42,892 nt of DNA from Chara braunii (Eukaryota > Streptophyta > Charophyceae > Charales > Characeae). The position numbers and the translations under genes are program-made. Each line of letters opens with the position of its first letter. Within the stretch, counting starts at the first letter, position 1. This document shows positions 32,336 through 41,809 of the stretch, in pieces. The DNA lies in assembly GCA_003427395.1 (NCBI GenBank), contig BFEA01000142.1:2789016-2831907 (forward strand). The letters are read 5' to 3'. A model generated the notes under the pieces. The model worked only from the letters and a program-made list of their open reading frames with translations. It was not told the origin of the DNA and did no database searches.

Positions 32336-33494
32336 GCTATCACTGTTGTGCGGAATGCGAGTTCCCTGGCTTTGGAACTGGGATACCGCACAACATTTGA
32401 AAACACAGGACAATAGATGGCTGCTCAATTAAGTCTGGTGGTTAAAGAATTCACTCCTCCCATGCATATTAAGGGTATTCACATTCAAGCAATGTATGGG
32501 TAAGAGTTTATATATAACAATTCGTTTGCCGGTTGGTTCCAGTGTAAATCTTGGTGCATGCTTGCTAAGCTAATAAGATTTATGCGAACTGATTGATATG
32601 TACAAGTTATAGGCTGGGGGTTAGGTTGTAGAAGTCTTCAGTTGTGCGGTTGGTGTTTCTCATGGCTGGATGCATATTCTGTAGCCCCTCCTCATGAAGC
32701 GATAACAATGATGTCGAGATTGTTCCTGGACGATGATCCCACATGGGTTCTGTTATTGTGGGTTACTAGTTGAAGTTGCAGCCTTCCTAGATGCATGAAG
32801 GGAAGGAGTCGACGTACTAAGGTGTACCAAGAAAATGCATGAAGGGAAGGAGTGGACGTATTAGGGTGTACCAAGAAGGGTGATGGGAAGCATAAAAGGT
32901 TTCTGGGTTGTTATTTGGTTCTGTGCGAGACTGTCAGTGACGCCGTTGTTTGTTCATGCGCAAGAACAAGCGGTGGTACGCAGCAGTACTCGTACGTGCT
33001 TTCACTACACTCGTAGGTAATGTGATTATGAAGGAAACAGAGGTCACACAATACTATCCATTAGGAATGCAACATGTGGATGCACTTGCAGGAGCATGTG
33101 TCCAGGTGTTGCTGCCGAGTACTGCTGCATCTTGCTTTCCTGTGTATGCTTGCTTGTGTAGAGGGATGCTTCGTTGCATGGAGTGGTGGTGGTAAAGATT
33201 CGAGTGCCTCAGGCCTTCCATCCCATAGGAAAATAGTAGAGAAGATAGGCATTGTACTGACTAAACCTACATAATATTTAACAAGTCGGGTTATACCAGA
33301 GCATACTTATATGCAATTGTTTGTATGCATGGACTTGATTAGTGAGAGTGGAGTGCAAGACCTGATGTGGGATTCTCTTCCCTGTAAACCTCTCATCTGT
33401 CCATAAACACAAGCAATGAAACGGTTATCATGTTGAAGGGTAATAATACGGGTACCGACAATTGATTCAAAATTCAATCAGCAAAAGAATGGTC
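32336..33494. other. intergenic, no gene recognised
   Basis: Includes a 44-bp tandem duplication (ATGCATGAAGGGAAGGAGT and on, 32791 and 32835). Nothing else can be assigned. Confidence 0.4.
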
Positions 33495-34345
33495 ATTACC
33501 AATGGCAGCTGTGCCGCGCTACTGTAGTGAAGGTTGTGATTTTGGAGGAGGAAATATTTCCATGCTCGCAAAGTGTTGTTATGCTGTGAGTTGTTCGGTG
33601 CCGCTGGGGCAACCAAACAAGCATGTGGGAAGAAATATGCATCCAGTTGACTTCTGGGCGTTTCGTCATGGCGAGAGTGGACGACTGCGATGGTACAGTA
33701 GATGCAAGAGTATTCGCGACAGGAATGGACCTGTATGTGTGATGTTCATGCATCGAAAGGATGAGGGTGAAGATTCAGAGGGCGAGGGGGGGCCATCCCA
33801 AAATCCTCTGTGAAATTGCGAATGTCTATAAGCTTTACATCTATCCAGCGGTCGGATGTCGTGTCCATTACCTTTTTCAGAGAAGGGTAGTATGGTGGAT
33901 CCATGTCCCAGCAGGGGACTCTCCCTACCAATAGATGGAGCGGATGCTAACAGGGCTACTTGTGGGGGTGGCTCCCCCTCCCAAGCAGTCTATCTCCGTT
34001 TTCCAATGAGTGGTTTGCATCAGTTTGCGTTTCTTTTTGGAATGCGCTCATGGCGAATGTGAGCGGCTGCGGCAAAAGCGAGCGGCTGCAATACACAATA
34101 GATGCAGGAGTACTAGTGACATGAATGACTGTGTGCTAATGTTGATGCAGACAAGTGATGCATGGGAAGATTATGAGGGCAAGGCATCCCAAAATCCTCT
34201 GTGAATGTGTGTATAAATGTGTTTAGTAAGTGAGTAGGGGATTGCAACTCCTATATGTATACTTACATCTGGAAGGGGATTGGATGTTGTCTCTATTGTA
34301 TATGTATACTTACATCCGGGAGGGGATTGGATCTCGTCTCCATCG
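33495..34345 (+). repeat. diverged tandem segmental duplication
   Basis: A segment with TAGATGCAAGAGTATTCGCG and CATCCCAAAATCCTCTGTGA (about 33668-33812) recurs as TAGATGCAGGAGTACTAGTG and CATCCCAAAATCCTCTGTGA (about 34047-34204). Two copies of a 48-bp unit (TATATGTATACTTACATC and on) follow at about 34250 and 34298. A fragment of the CAATAGATGGAG repeat sits between (33898-33950). No coding signal. Confidence 0.65.
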
Positions 34346-34448
34346 TGATTCCAAAGATGGGGCAGTAGTGCAAGTAATGGGGGGCAAAATGGAATGTGTC
34401 AGGGCTCTCCTCCCGTGTGCGCGGCTACCCATACATGCCAGTGTCTGC

Positions 34449-34690
34449 TTTTTTTTTTTTTTTTTTTTTTTTGGTAAATTNTTTAAGCCCAACCAATTCA
34501 ATTACCTGTCCAATCTGGACAGGACGGCCTTTCAGGCCTTTTTCTATTGTCATTATAGTATTACGGGGAACCCTGTAGCAGCCACATCCGTGCTCAAGCC
34601 TCCAACGAGGGAACATGCGGGACGCCGGGAGCTGCACCCACCAGCAGGTGCGATACCTGCTACAGCAGGTGGGTGTCCGCATATAAGAGT
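34449..34690 (-). repeat. SINE-like repeat in minus orientation, copy 2
   Basis: A T23 run (34449-34471, an A-tail on the minus strand) is followed by sequence containing GGAACCCTGTAGCAGCCACA and GAGGGAACATGCGGG, matching the block order at 13425-13640. One ambiguous base lies at 34481. Confidence 0.4.
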
Positions 34691-35194
34691 ACAGATCTGA
34701 TAAAATTTGCAGCAAAATCCTTCCTGGTCGGAGCACGAGCAATGTGTTGTAACTCTGTAACCTAGACCGTTGGGGGCAAAAGACTTGGTAGAGAGATCTG
34801 GCCCCGTTCAGCTTCATTGGCCAACGGCAGTCAAAAGTCGAGCGATGCTGGCCGCAGCAAGGTGATGGAACTCTGTAACACACCCAGCTCATGGGGGGTG
34901 CGAAGCCTGGTAGAGAGATTCGGTTGTGTTGGCAGCGTTTTTTACCGTGTGTCAATGCAGTGGATTCGCTGGAGTGTCAATTATATCATTAAGTTTTGGG
35001 GGCTAAGTAGAGCTCAGTTCTGGTAGGTTGTTAGTCGATCATGAATTTCCTTGAGTATTGTTCTCAGCCGAAGTCAGGTAATGGCCCCAGTATCTCATGT
35101 TTGGGCCCGGTTACGAGCACATGGCATCGCATGAATAGATCGGAACATTGCCAAAAAGGGGGCGGGGGGGGGAGGAAAAAGGGAGCAGTGCACT
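34691..35194. other. intergenic with a diverged tandem repeat
   Basis: AACTCTGTAAC followed by TTGGTAGAGAGAT (from 34749) recurs at 34870 with similar spacing, a period of about 120 bp. A G-rich run lies at about 35158-35173. No gene. Confidence 0.4.
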
Positions 35195-35370
35195 ACCCTT
35201 GAATTTTTGGGATTCAAAAGCAGAGACCCTTGAATTTTTGGGATTCAAAAGCAGACCCTTGAATTTTTGGGATCCAAAAGCAGACCCTTGAATTTTTGGG
35301 ATTCAAAAGCAGACCCTTGAATTTTTGGGATTCAAAAGCAGACCCTTGAATTTTTGGGACTCAAAAGCAG
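35195..35370. repeat. 29-bp minisatellite, six units
   Basis: Units start at 35195, 35226, 35255, 35284, 35313 and 35342 (the first is 31 bp). Each has ACCCTTGAATTTTTGGGATT followed by CAAAAGCAG. TTGAAT and ATTCAA in every unit form a 6-bp inverted repeat. Confidence 0.95.
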
Positions 35371-36420
35371 CGGAGCAAGACCATTTATTGAACTTGGTTC
35401 AGTTCACTTAGGTTGCTGAAGTTAATCAGAGCAAAAGCATATGTCCCACTATGTTTGTCGATTTCAAGCATCCACCCACGCAAAAATGAATGACTCGCGC
35501 TTGGGGGACCGCTTCTTTGATGGCTTGCTTTGCACGGCTTGGGCCCCTGTTGTGCATAGGTTTGGCCACTTGGGCCCACTTCTTTGACAGCTTGTGAGTT
35601 TAGGCCGGACCCTCTAACGCAATACCCGGAGGCCGTTTTATTGTTCGCCCCCACCCTTCATTGTTTGCCCCCACCCTTCTCCTTCAGCATTCCCAACACC
35701 CGCAGCGGCTGTCGCTTGGGGCTGTCAAGCAAGACCCGCGTTTTTGTAATATCAAATTGTATATACACAAGGTGGCGACCCCTGTCCGTGAGAGGCACGG
35801 TGAAGGGGCAGTTAAAAGAAAGGGAAAGATGAATGGTTTCAGTGTGCTCCTCGTCTTTGTTTTGTTTTCTCATCTTTACCGTTTGTTTTGCATACTGCGC
35901 TCACATATAAATATGAGGTGGTCAAACTCCGACGAAACAGGTTGAAACAGTTTGTCACAACCCCTCGTTTGTTATCCTCTAGAACTGAAAAAAAAGGGAA
36001 ATTGGAGATAAAAAATCTGATAAAGCCAAATTTGGAGTAGGAAATCTAAAAGTGTTTGGTGAACCAAAAAATGACAGTAATAGTTACTGTCCCCCTTTAT
36101 TGGGGTTTCCATTTGAGGTTTCCATTTGAAGTTAACTTCACTTTTTTTCACCTGGTTTCTTCGAGGACCTTATAGATCTATTTTCGATAATTCTGGAGTA
36201 AATCTAGGTTGTTTCTCCGGGCGACGAGGCACCCAACTTGTGCCCAGATACACGCCCAGGCGGCGGGCCAGGCACGACTCCCCGGCAGGGTTCCGGGCAG
36301 CCCCAGCGCAAAAAAAAAAAAAAGAAAAAAAAGAAAGACGAAAAGCAAGAAATTCCAGAAAAAATTGTGTTCTGTAGAATTGCAATACAAACATTTGCTG
36401 AGGGTCAGATCAGAATTCCT

Positions 36421-36457
<37 letters not shown>

Positions 36458-36918
36458 GCACCAAATGACCCCCCTTAACACCCTTGTAGCCCCTTTAAAA
36501 ATAAATTATACCCCCTTTCCCCCCCCTTGACAGCCAACTCTCAAAAAGTTAAACGAGCCTGGATTTGGGGTCTTCTAAGAAAGCGCAGAAAGACTTTTTT
36601 TTTTTTTTTTTTTTTTTGGACGCTTGGATACCCCAGGTGTCAGAGCCCCCCGGGCGTCAGGCCCGGATGCCTGGCCATGCAGGCCGGGCCGGGCATGGCA
36701 TAAAAACTTCCTAGGAGTAAAGTGAAGAAAAAACAAGATAGATTTTGTTTTGGTAAATTGGTAGGCTAATGCAACAAAAATGCTGAGAATGTTTTTTTGG
36801 TAGGCTAATGCATCAAAAATTCTATGAATGAAAAACATACCACGTTCATCAAGGCAGCTTTAAAAAAAAAAACCTTTTTTGGTTAGTTGTGGCAGATTGT
36901 TTACTTTTAGGCTGGATT
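35371..36918. other. intergenic; A/T-tailed GC-rich repeat fragments
   Basis: A GC-rich module (about 36228-36308) ends in an A-run, another A-run of 33 lies at 36421-36453, and a second GC-rich module (about 36618-36700) begins with a T-run (36594-36617). They look like retroposon ends in opposite orientations. No gene was found. Confidence 0.35.
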
Positions 36919-36996
36919 GGATGTCAACCTTACAGTCTGTCGCTTTTAACCACTCGGCCACCTACGGGATTTGAACCTGTGACCTTCAAATTTATT
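36919..36996 (-). repeat. tRNA-like modules, B box upstream of A box
   Basis: On the minus strand a B-box-like GGTTCAAATCC (36977-36967) is followed at once by an A-box-like TGGCCGAGTGG (36960-36950), a Tyr-type GACAGACTGTAA, and a poor second B box GGTTGACATCC (36929-36919). No complete cloverleaf can be drawn. I read this as two truncated tRNA-like units in tandem, probably the head of a SINE. The alternative, a permuted tRNA gene, fails because the two acceptor strands would overlap. Confidence 0.35.
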
Positions 36997-37260
36997 ATGG
37001 AGGCTATATGGTTGGACGTACGTAACGAGCTTCTGTTCAAATCGGAGTAGCACATCAATTCTCACCTTATTGATCGAATTCTCTCTGAGATCCGCCTCAC
37101 AATTCGGACAAATTGGCAGACGAATTGGCGGACCAAGAACTTTATATGGTTTAACATAACAAAACCTGGGTGAAAGATGATGGCTTTGCCTCACTATCGC
37201 CAGAAGGTAATTTAAAATTGGCTTGTGGCTAATTCAATCAACTAGTTTGTTGGGATAATT

Positions 37261-37314
37261 TAGGTTTGAGGGTTCAGCCTCCTGATGAGTCGGTGCAACT
37301 CCGACCAAGCAATC
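37261..37314 (+). ncRNA. hammerhead ribozyme-like core, copy 1 (degenerate)
   Basis: Stem I hairpin GAGG-GTTCAG-CCTC (37268-37281), catalytic CTGATGA (37282-37288), and a perfect 5-bp stem II GTCGG/CCGAC around a 7-base loop (37289-37305). The expected GAAA is CAAG (37306-37309). The stem III strand AATC remains but its 5' partner is eroded. Probably inactive. Confidence 0.6.
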
Positions 37315-38482
37315 TTTCATCATCAGCTTTTATTTTTTTCCGTTGTCGGTGTTTCTTGGGACTCTTTTTTTTTTTCTGGTTTGTCTGATTGGTGTGCTTG
37401 AGTGTTGTCTACCGTCCCACCTCCCTCAAGTCTCCAGCCTTTGTCTTCTGTTGTTGCCTGTCTTCCCTCCCTCCTCCCCCATGCCCTCCAGCCTAAGTCC
37501 TTGTGTCTTACCGCGTTTTGCCAGTGTCATAAGTCCAAGTCAGTTTCCATGTGGTGGGGAGATATGTGAGAATCATCTTCAAGTGAGTGTGCACGGTTGT
37601 TTCCTGGGGGGTGGTCGTTCAAAGTAATACTTGTACTGAAGGGCAGCGTTTGCGCTTATATACACACACACCGTGTCACACACACACACATACAATCAGT
37701 TTTTGGTATGTTTGTTTTTCCGCCTCCCCCCTAACTTTTAAAAGTATTTTTGTATGCCCAACTGAGCACCTTTAAGTAGTGCCAAACAGTCCGTCATTCC
37801 TCATCTACGGCACTCTTAGGGGGGGCGCTCGGTTCTGGATGTCTGTGTTGCCTGTGGGTGATGACGGATGCTCGTCGGAGTGTCTCCCTGGCTCAGTGGG
37901 TGGTGGGAACCAACACTCTGCGCGGTTCACCCATGATGTGAGTAAGTGATGTGCTTCTTTGCTCTGTGTTGGACGCGTGGACTGCCTCGTCTACACTCCA
38001 CCACTGCCTTGCTGCCCGTTCTGCTTGCTTCACAGGTCGTTCTTTGCAAGCTGCTGTCTTCGCTGTGTGGTGTAGCCGGGTTGCGGTGTTGCCTTGCGCT
38101 TCGCTGCCTTGCCGTCCTTCTGCTGGTCGTGCCTTCCGTGTTCTTTGCTTGCGCGCCATGTAGTTCAGTTGCCGTGTTGGTGTTGCCTTGTGCTTGACCG
38201 CATGGTTGCCCTGCTGCTTGTCCGCTTGCTCTGTCGTCCCTTGCAGTGTGGTTGTCTTGGTCGTCTTGCCTTGTGCTTCACTGCGTGCTTGCCGTGCTGC
38301 AAGTCCTGCGGGCTGTGGCGTTCCTTGCAGTCGTTTTTGGCGTAGTGTATCCGTGTTGCCTCTACTGCGTTGCCTGGTGCTCCGGAGGGTTGTTGCCCGC
38401 TGCTATGTTCTGCTTGGGGACATTTGCCTTCAACAAGGTTCAAAGGGCTCATGACCCAAACCATCAATACGGGCATTACGCA

Positions 38483-38536
38483 GATTGTGGAGGGTTCAGC
38501 CTCCTGATGAGTCAGTGCAACTCAGAAGAAACAATC
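38483..38536 (+). ncRNA. hammerhead ribozyme-like core, copy 2 (degenerate)
   Basis: Stem III GATTGT (38483-38488) pairs perfectly with ACAATC (38531-38536). Position 17 is G38489. Stem I is GAGG/CCTC with loop GTTCAG (38490-38503), then CTGATGA (38504-38510) and GAAA (38528-38531). Stem II (GTCAG/CAGAA) has lost two pairs. Type III topology. G at the cleavage position and the weakened stem II predict little or no self-cleavage. Confidence 0.65.
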
Positions 38537-38914
38537 TTACATCATCAGCTTTTATGTTTTTCAGTGTTTCGGTTTTTTGGAGACTTGTATTTTTCCCTGG
38601 TTTGCCTGCTTGGTGTGCTTGCATGACGTGTGTCCTCCGGCCTCCCCCCTGCCGTCCAGCCTTCATCCTTCCCTGTCCTGTGGGCTTATGTACTGTCCTA
38701 TATTTTCCTCGTACTTTTTGTTCACGCTGCATGACAACCGCTCCATTGCACGGCTAGGACCCACTCACAAGCGCTTTGGCTGAGCCGCATACCACGTTCC
38801 ATTGTCGACAGACTTCACCAACCCTGCCAGGATTCCGTAGTGTGACAGCCATTATGCTGGAGATCAGCCAGCGCCGAGTAAAGCGACCTGGCATGCGTAT
38901 GAGCACACACCCGA

Positions 38915-38920
38915 AACACA

Positions 38921-38972
<52 letters not shown>

Positions 38973-39123
38973 GCAGACGGGTGTGTGGGCACTTGGTGCT
39001 TAACCACACAAATGTGGCCAACCATGCATCTTCTATTATGTTGCCTATCTACACCTCCTTGTTTTATAAAAAGGTTTATGGATGATTTGTGGATGGAATT
39101 AGGAGAGAGTTTGGGGTTCTTTG

Positions 39124-39188
<65 letters not shown>
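38915..39188. repeat. two (CA)n microsatellites
   Basis: CA runs at about 38915-38970 and 39124-39188, with a short third run near 39205. They give spurious THTH and VCVC reading frames. Confidence 0.96.
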
Positions 39189-39189
<1 letters not shown>

Positions 39190-39708
39190 TCCCCTGCCCA
39201 AAACACACACACACACCCTTAGGCACATCTCGGCCCTTCGCATGGCCAGGTGGTCCCATGTGGGCAGGGTGGTATTATGCTGTCCGGGTGTCATGGGTAG
39301 ATAGGTACCATCTGGACTGGGTGGTGCCATGTACCATGCAGACTTGATTGTCCCAACACACAGTCGACCACCAAACCAAAACAGAAAGACCCACATGCAC
39401 ATCTGATTCCACTGCCCATCCAGACGGTGGGCGCTTGAACACCCTTCCATTCCTTTTTGGGAGACATTGTTTCAAAATTACAAGCTGTGCACTAACAGCT
39501 CGGTTGGTATGCTCATCCGCAGGGTTGAGGCATGTACTTGTATTTGAACAAATCTGGTCTTTGTATTCAAATACACAATCAGCCGGGCGACCTTCAAGGC
39601 GACGCACAAAAAAAAAAGAACCTGCACCCCCCTTGAAGGAAACGACACGAAAAGCAAAAAAGCAGCTCTGCGCTGCCCTTGACGGAAACGACACAAAAAG
39701 CAGAAAAG

Positions 39709-39711
<3 letters not shown>

Positions 39712-39784
<73 letters not shown>

Positions 39785-39809
39785 CCCCCCCCCCCCCCCC
39801 CCCCCCCCC
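39712..39809. repeat. (CT)n followed by C28
   Basis: (CT)n at 39712-39781 runs directly into a 28-base C homopolymer (39782-39809). A 308-codon plus-strand open frame crossing it is an artefact. Confidence 0.97.
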
Positions 39810-39894
39810 ATGCATGGATCAATAGAAAAGGAAAGACCGCAGAAAGAACCAAGAAAGAAGAGGAGCAGATCACAAAAGGCAGTAGCGCATCTAT

Positions 39895-40105
39895 CCACCA
39901 ATCAATGTGTCAGCCTATCAATCAATCAAGACTACCTAACAATCAATCGATCAGTCTATCAATGTACCAATCAATCCATGAATCTATCCAGGGGTCTAGC
40001 AAGCTCATCTATCAAGCCCATCCATCAATCAATCAATCTCAATCAATCAATCTACCAATCTACCAATCAATCACATCTATCATTCTATCAATCTATCAAT
40101 TTATT
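39895..40105. repeat. degenerate ATCA/ATCT tetranucleotide repeat
   Basis: Many AATC, CAAT and TCTATCA words in a 210-bp stretch. It abuts the 3' end of the cpFtsY gene. Confidence 0.85.
40100..40105 (-). terminator. possible poly(A) signal of cpFtsY
   Basis: AATAAA on the minus strand, 180 bases after the stop codon. The position suits a 3' UTR, but AT-rich repeats nearby could supply the motif by chance. Confidence 0.35.
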
Positions 40106-40284
40106 GTGGCAGCCACTGCATCAGATCCTGCTCCTCTTCAATTTTTTGCTCCTTATGCAGGTTGTGCTATGGGAGAATTTTTCCGAGACAATGGAATGCA
40201 CGCTAATCACAATGTCTGCAAGAGTTTTAAAAGAATTTTTAAAGGTGGAAAGGAGAATCAAGGAAGAAGAGTAGGGGTTAGAGA

Positions 40285-41703
40285 TCAGGAAGGGAATAAT
40301 GCATCGACGAAGGCCTGCGCATCAAAGGGTTGCAAATCATCAAGCCCCTCTCCAACACCAACGAACTTCACGGGAATACGGAGCTCATCAACAACACTCA
40401 CGACACATCCACCTCTGGCGGTGCCATCAAGTTTCGTCAGCACGAAGCCAGTCACACCGACAACCTGATTGAATTCACGCGCTTGAGGCAGCATGTTCAG
40501 CCCCGTTGTCCCATCAAGCACTAGCAACACCTCATGAGGGGCAGAAGGCATTGCTCTTGTTATGGCCCGTTTGCAACCCTTAAGTTCTTCCATGAGATCA
40601 AAATTGGTGTGTAATCTCCCTGAAGTATCCGCTAGAACAATATCCACATCACCATCGTCGAGCGCCTTTCGCACTGCTCGAGATAAGACCGAACCTGGTC
40701 TAGTTTTGGGACCTTCAGCCTGGACTATGTCCGAACCTGTGCGTGCCGCCCAAACCTCCAGCTGCTCCCCAGCTGCCGCTCGGAACGTATCTCCGGCCGC
40801 CATCAGAATCTTTGCACCCCCGTTCTTCAACCGATGAGCGAGCTTTCCGATGGTCGTTGTCTTCCCACCACCATTCACACCCACCACCATAATTACCCCT
40901 GGATGACTGCCTCCTAAGTTTAACTCTGTAGATGCAACCTCCTTCTGGGTTAACAGATCGAGGATGGTTTGCTTAAGTGCTGCCTTGATTTCGGCGCCAG
41001 TCTTCAGGTTGCCGGTTCGAACCTCCTCTCTGATCTTGTCAGTTATCTTCAGAGTAGTTCGAGGACCGAAATCCGCCACCAATAAGGCATCTTCTAATTC
41101 TTCCAACGTGGACTCGGAGTCACTCAAATTCCAATAAGTCAGCAATTCATCCACGAGCGCAAGATTATCTCTGGTCTTGCTCACACCGGAAAACAGCCGC
41201 TCGATGTCGCTCTTCGCCTTTTCCTTAAAAACCCGCCCAATGCGCTCAAAAAATCCCCCCCCCTTTGTCGCCCGCTCAGCCGCACACCTCACGCCCATTC
41301 GACCTGGTGAACGGGCATTATTTTTACCATTGTTAATAACCCCAATCGGGCGTGAAAAAACCAACCCCACCATCCCGTCTATTTTCCTCCCCCCCACCAT
41401 TCTTTGCCTTCCGCTCTCTCCAGCCAGCCAATCATTATTCTCTGTGGCTTTTCCGAGCAATGTGCTTTCCCGTCGAAACACCGACACAGCGGTGGAAGTG
41501 ACGGACGAGGAGGTGGTCGCTCCCCTATTTCGGTCACAAGAGTCATTGATTAATGTACTACCGACGTGGCAAGCAACAAGATTCTGACACGTGTCGGCGT
41601 GACATAATTTCGTACGCTGAGACCGAGCCGTATGCAGGCTGCTGGCTGTCGATGACCTTGGCGGTGCCACTGTCATCATCGCTGCCCCTGACGCCATCGC
41701 CAT
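40285..41703 (-). CDS. cpFtsY: cpFtsY, plastid SRP receptor GTPase, intron-free, 472 aa
   Basis: Receptor GTPase that docks cpSRP54/cpSRP43-bound light-harvesting proteins at the thylakoid membrane and passes them to Alb3. The ATG at 41703 is the first in frame and begins [20 protein letters not shown], a plastid-type leader; the open frame extends to a TTG at 41802 that is not a likely start. About 140 residues of S/T/R-rich transit region precede [10 protein letters not shown]. The N (helical bundle) domain follows, then the SRP-type G domain: G1 [10 protein letters not shown] (275-284), DTFRAAA (305-311), G3 DTSGRLHTN (359-367), [16 protein letters not shown] (396-411), TKLDG (423-427) and GVGE (449-452), ending FVDALFPS. 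There is no acidic A domain, as in plastid FtsY. The leader is longer than in land-plant proteins (about 366 aa in total in Arabidopsis). Downstream are a possible AATAAA and tetranucleotide repeats. Confidence 0.96.
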   Translation of the reverse strand: MAMASGAAMMTVAPPRSSTASSLHTARSQRTKLCHADTCQNLVACHVGSTLINDSCDRNRGATTSSSVTSTAVSVFRRESTLLGKATENNDWLAGESGRQRMVGGRKIDGMVGLVFSRPIGVINNGKNNARSPGRMGVRCAAERATKGGGFFERIGRVFKEKAKSDIERLFSGVSKTRDNLALVDELLTYWNLSDSESTLEELEDALLVADFGPRTTLKITDKIREEVRTGNLKTGAEIKAALKQTILDLLTQKEVASTELNLGGSHPGVIMVVGVNGGGKTTTIGKLAHRLKNGGAKILMAAGDTFRAAAGEQLEVWAARTGSDIVQAEGPKTRPGSVLSRAVRKALDDGDVDIVLADTSGRLHTNFDLMEELKGCKRAITRAMPSAPHEVLLVLDGTTGLNMLPQAREFNQVVGVTGFVLTKLDGTARGGCVVSVVDELRIPVKFVGVGEGLDDLQPFDAQAFVDALFPS

Positions 41704-41809
41704 CGGGAAAGAGTGGTCCAGATGGATGAAGCCTAGACTAATTAATCGATGGCTGTGGTCACACAGGCAGTGCTCCTTTGTCGTTGATCGCCACACAGTC
41801 AAAGATTAG

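Larger units (their letters stand above)
37261..38670 (+). mobile_element. retrozyme-like element: direct repeats carrying hammerheads
   Basis: Two diverged direct repeats (37261 to about 37450 and 38483 to about 38670) share the hammerhead core, the ATCATCAGCTTTTAT phrase, GGTTTG(T/C)CTG(A/C)TTGG and a pyrimidine-rich end. They are offset by 1222 bp. The inside (about 37450-38480) is A-poor, has no credible protein and contains degenerate TTGCCGTG-type repeats. Plant retrozymes are short non-autonomous LTR elements with a type III hammerhead in each LTR, and this layout fits. I did not find a clear primer-binding site. Confidence 0.5.

Noticed and set aside
35195-35370. CRISPR-like array (29-bp repeats)
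   Set aside because: Units are directly adjacent with no spacers, and the DNA is eukaryotic. It is a minisatellite.
36919-36996. Functional permuted tRNA-Tyr gene
   Set aside because: 3' and 5' halves would share the same acceptor bases, there is no linker, and the T stem has a mismatch. tRNA-derived repeat fragments are a better fit.
39348-40274. 308-codon plus-strand open frame
   Set aside because: It runs through (CT)n, a C28 run and the ATCA tetranucleotide repeat, with no recognisable domain.
41704-41802. N-terminal extension of cpFtsY by 33 codons
   Set aside because: The codon at 41802 is TTG, not ATG. The extension contains acidic and His residues unlike a transit peptide, and the first ATG (41703) gives a good plastid leader.
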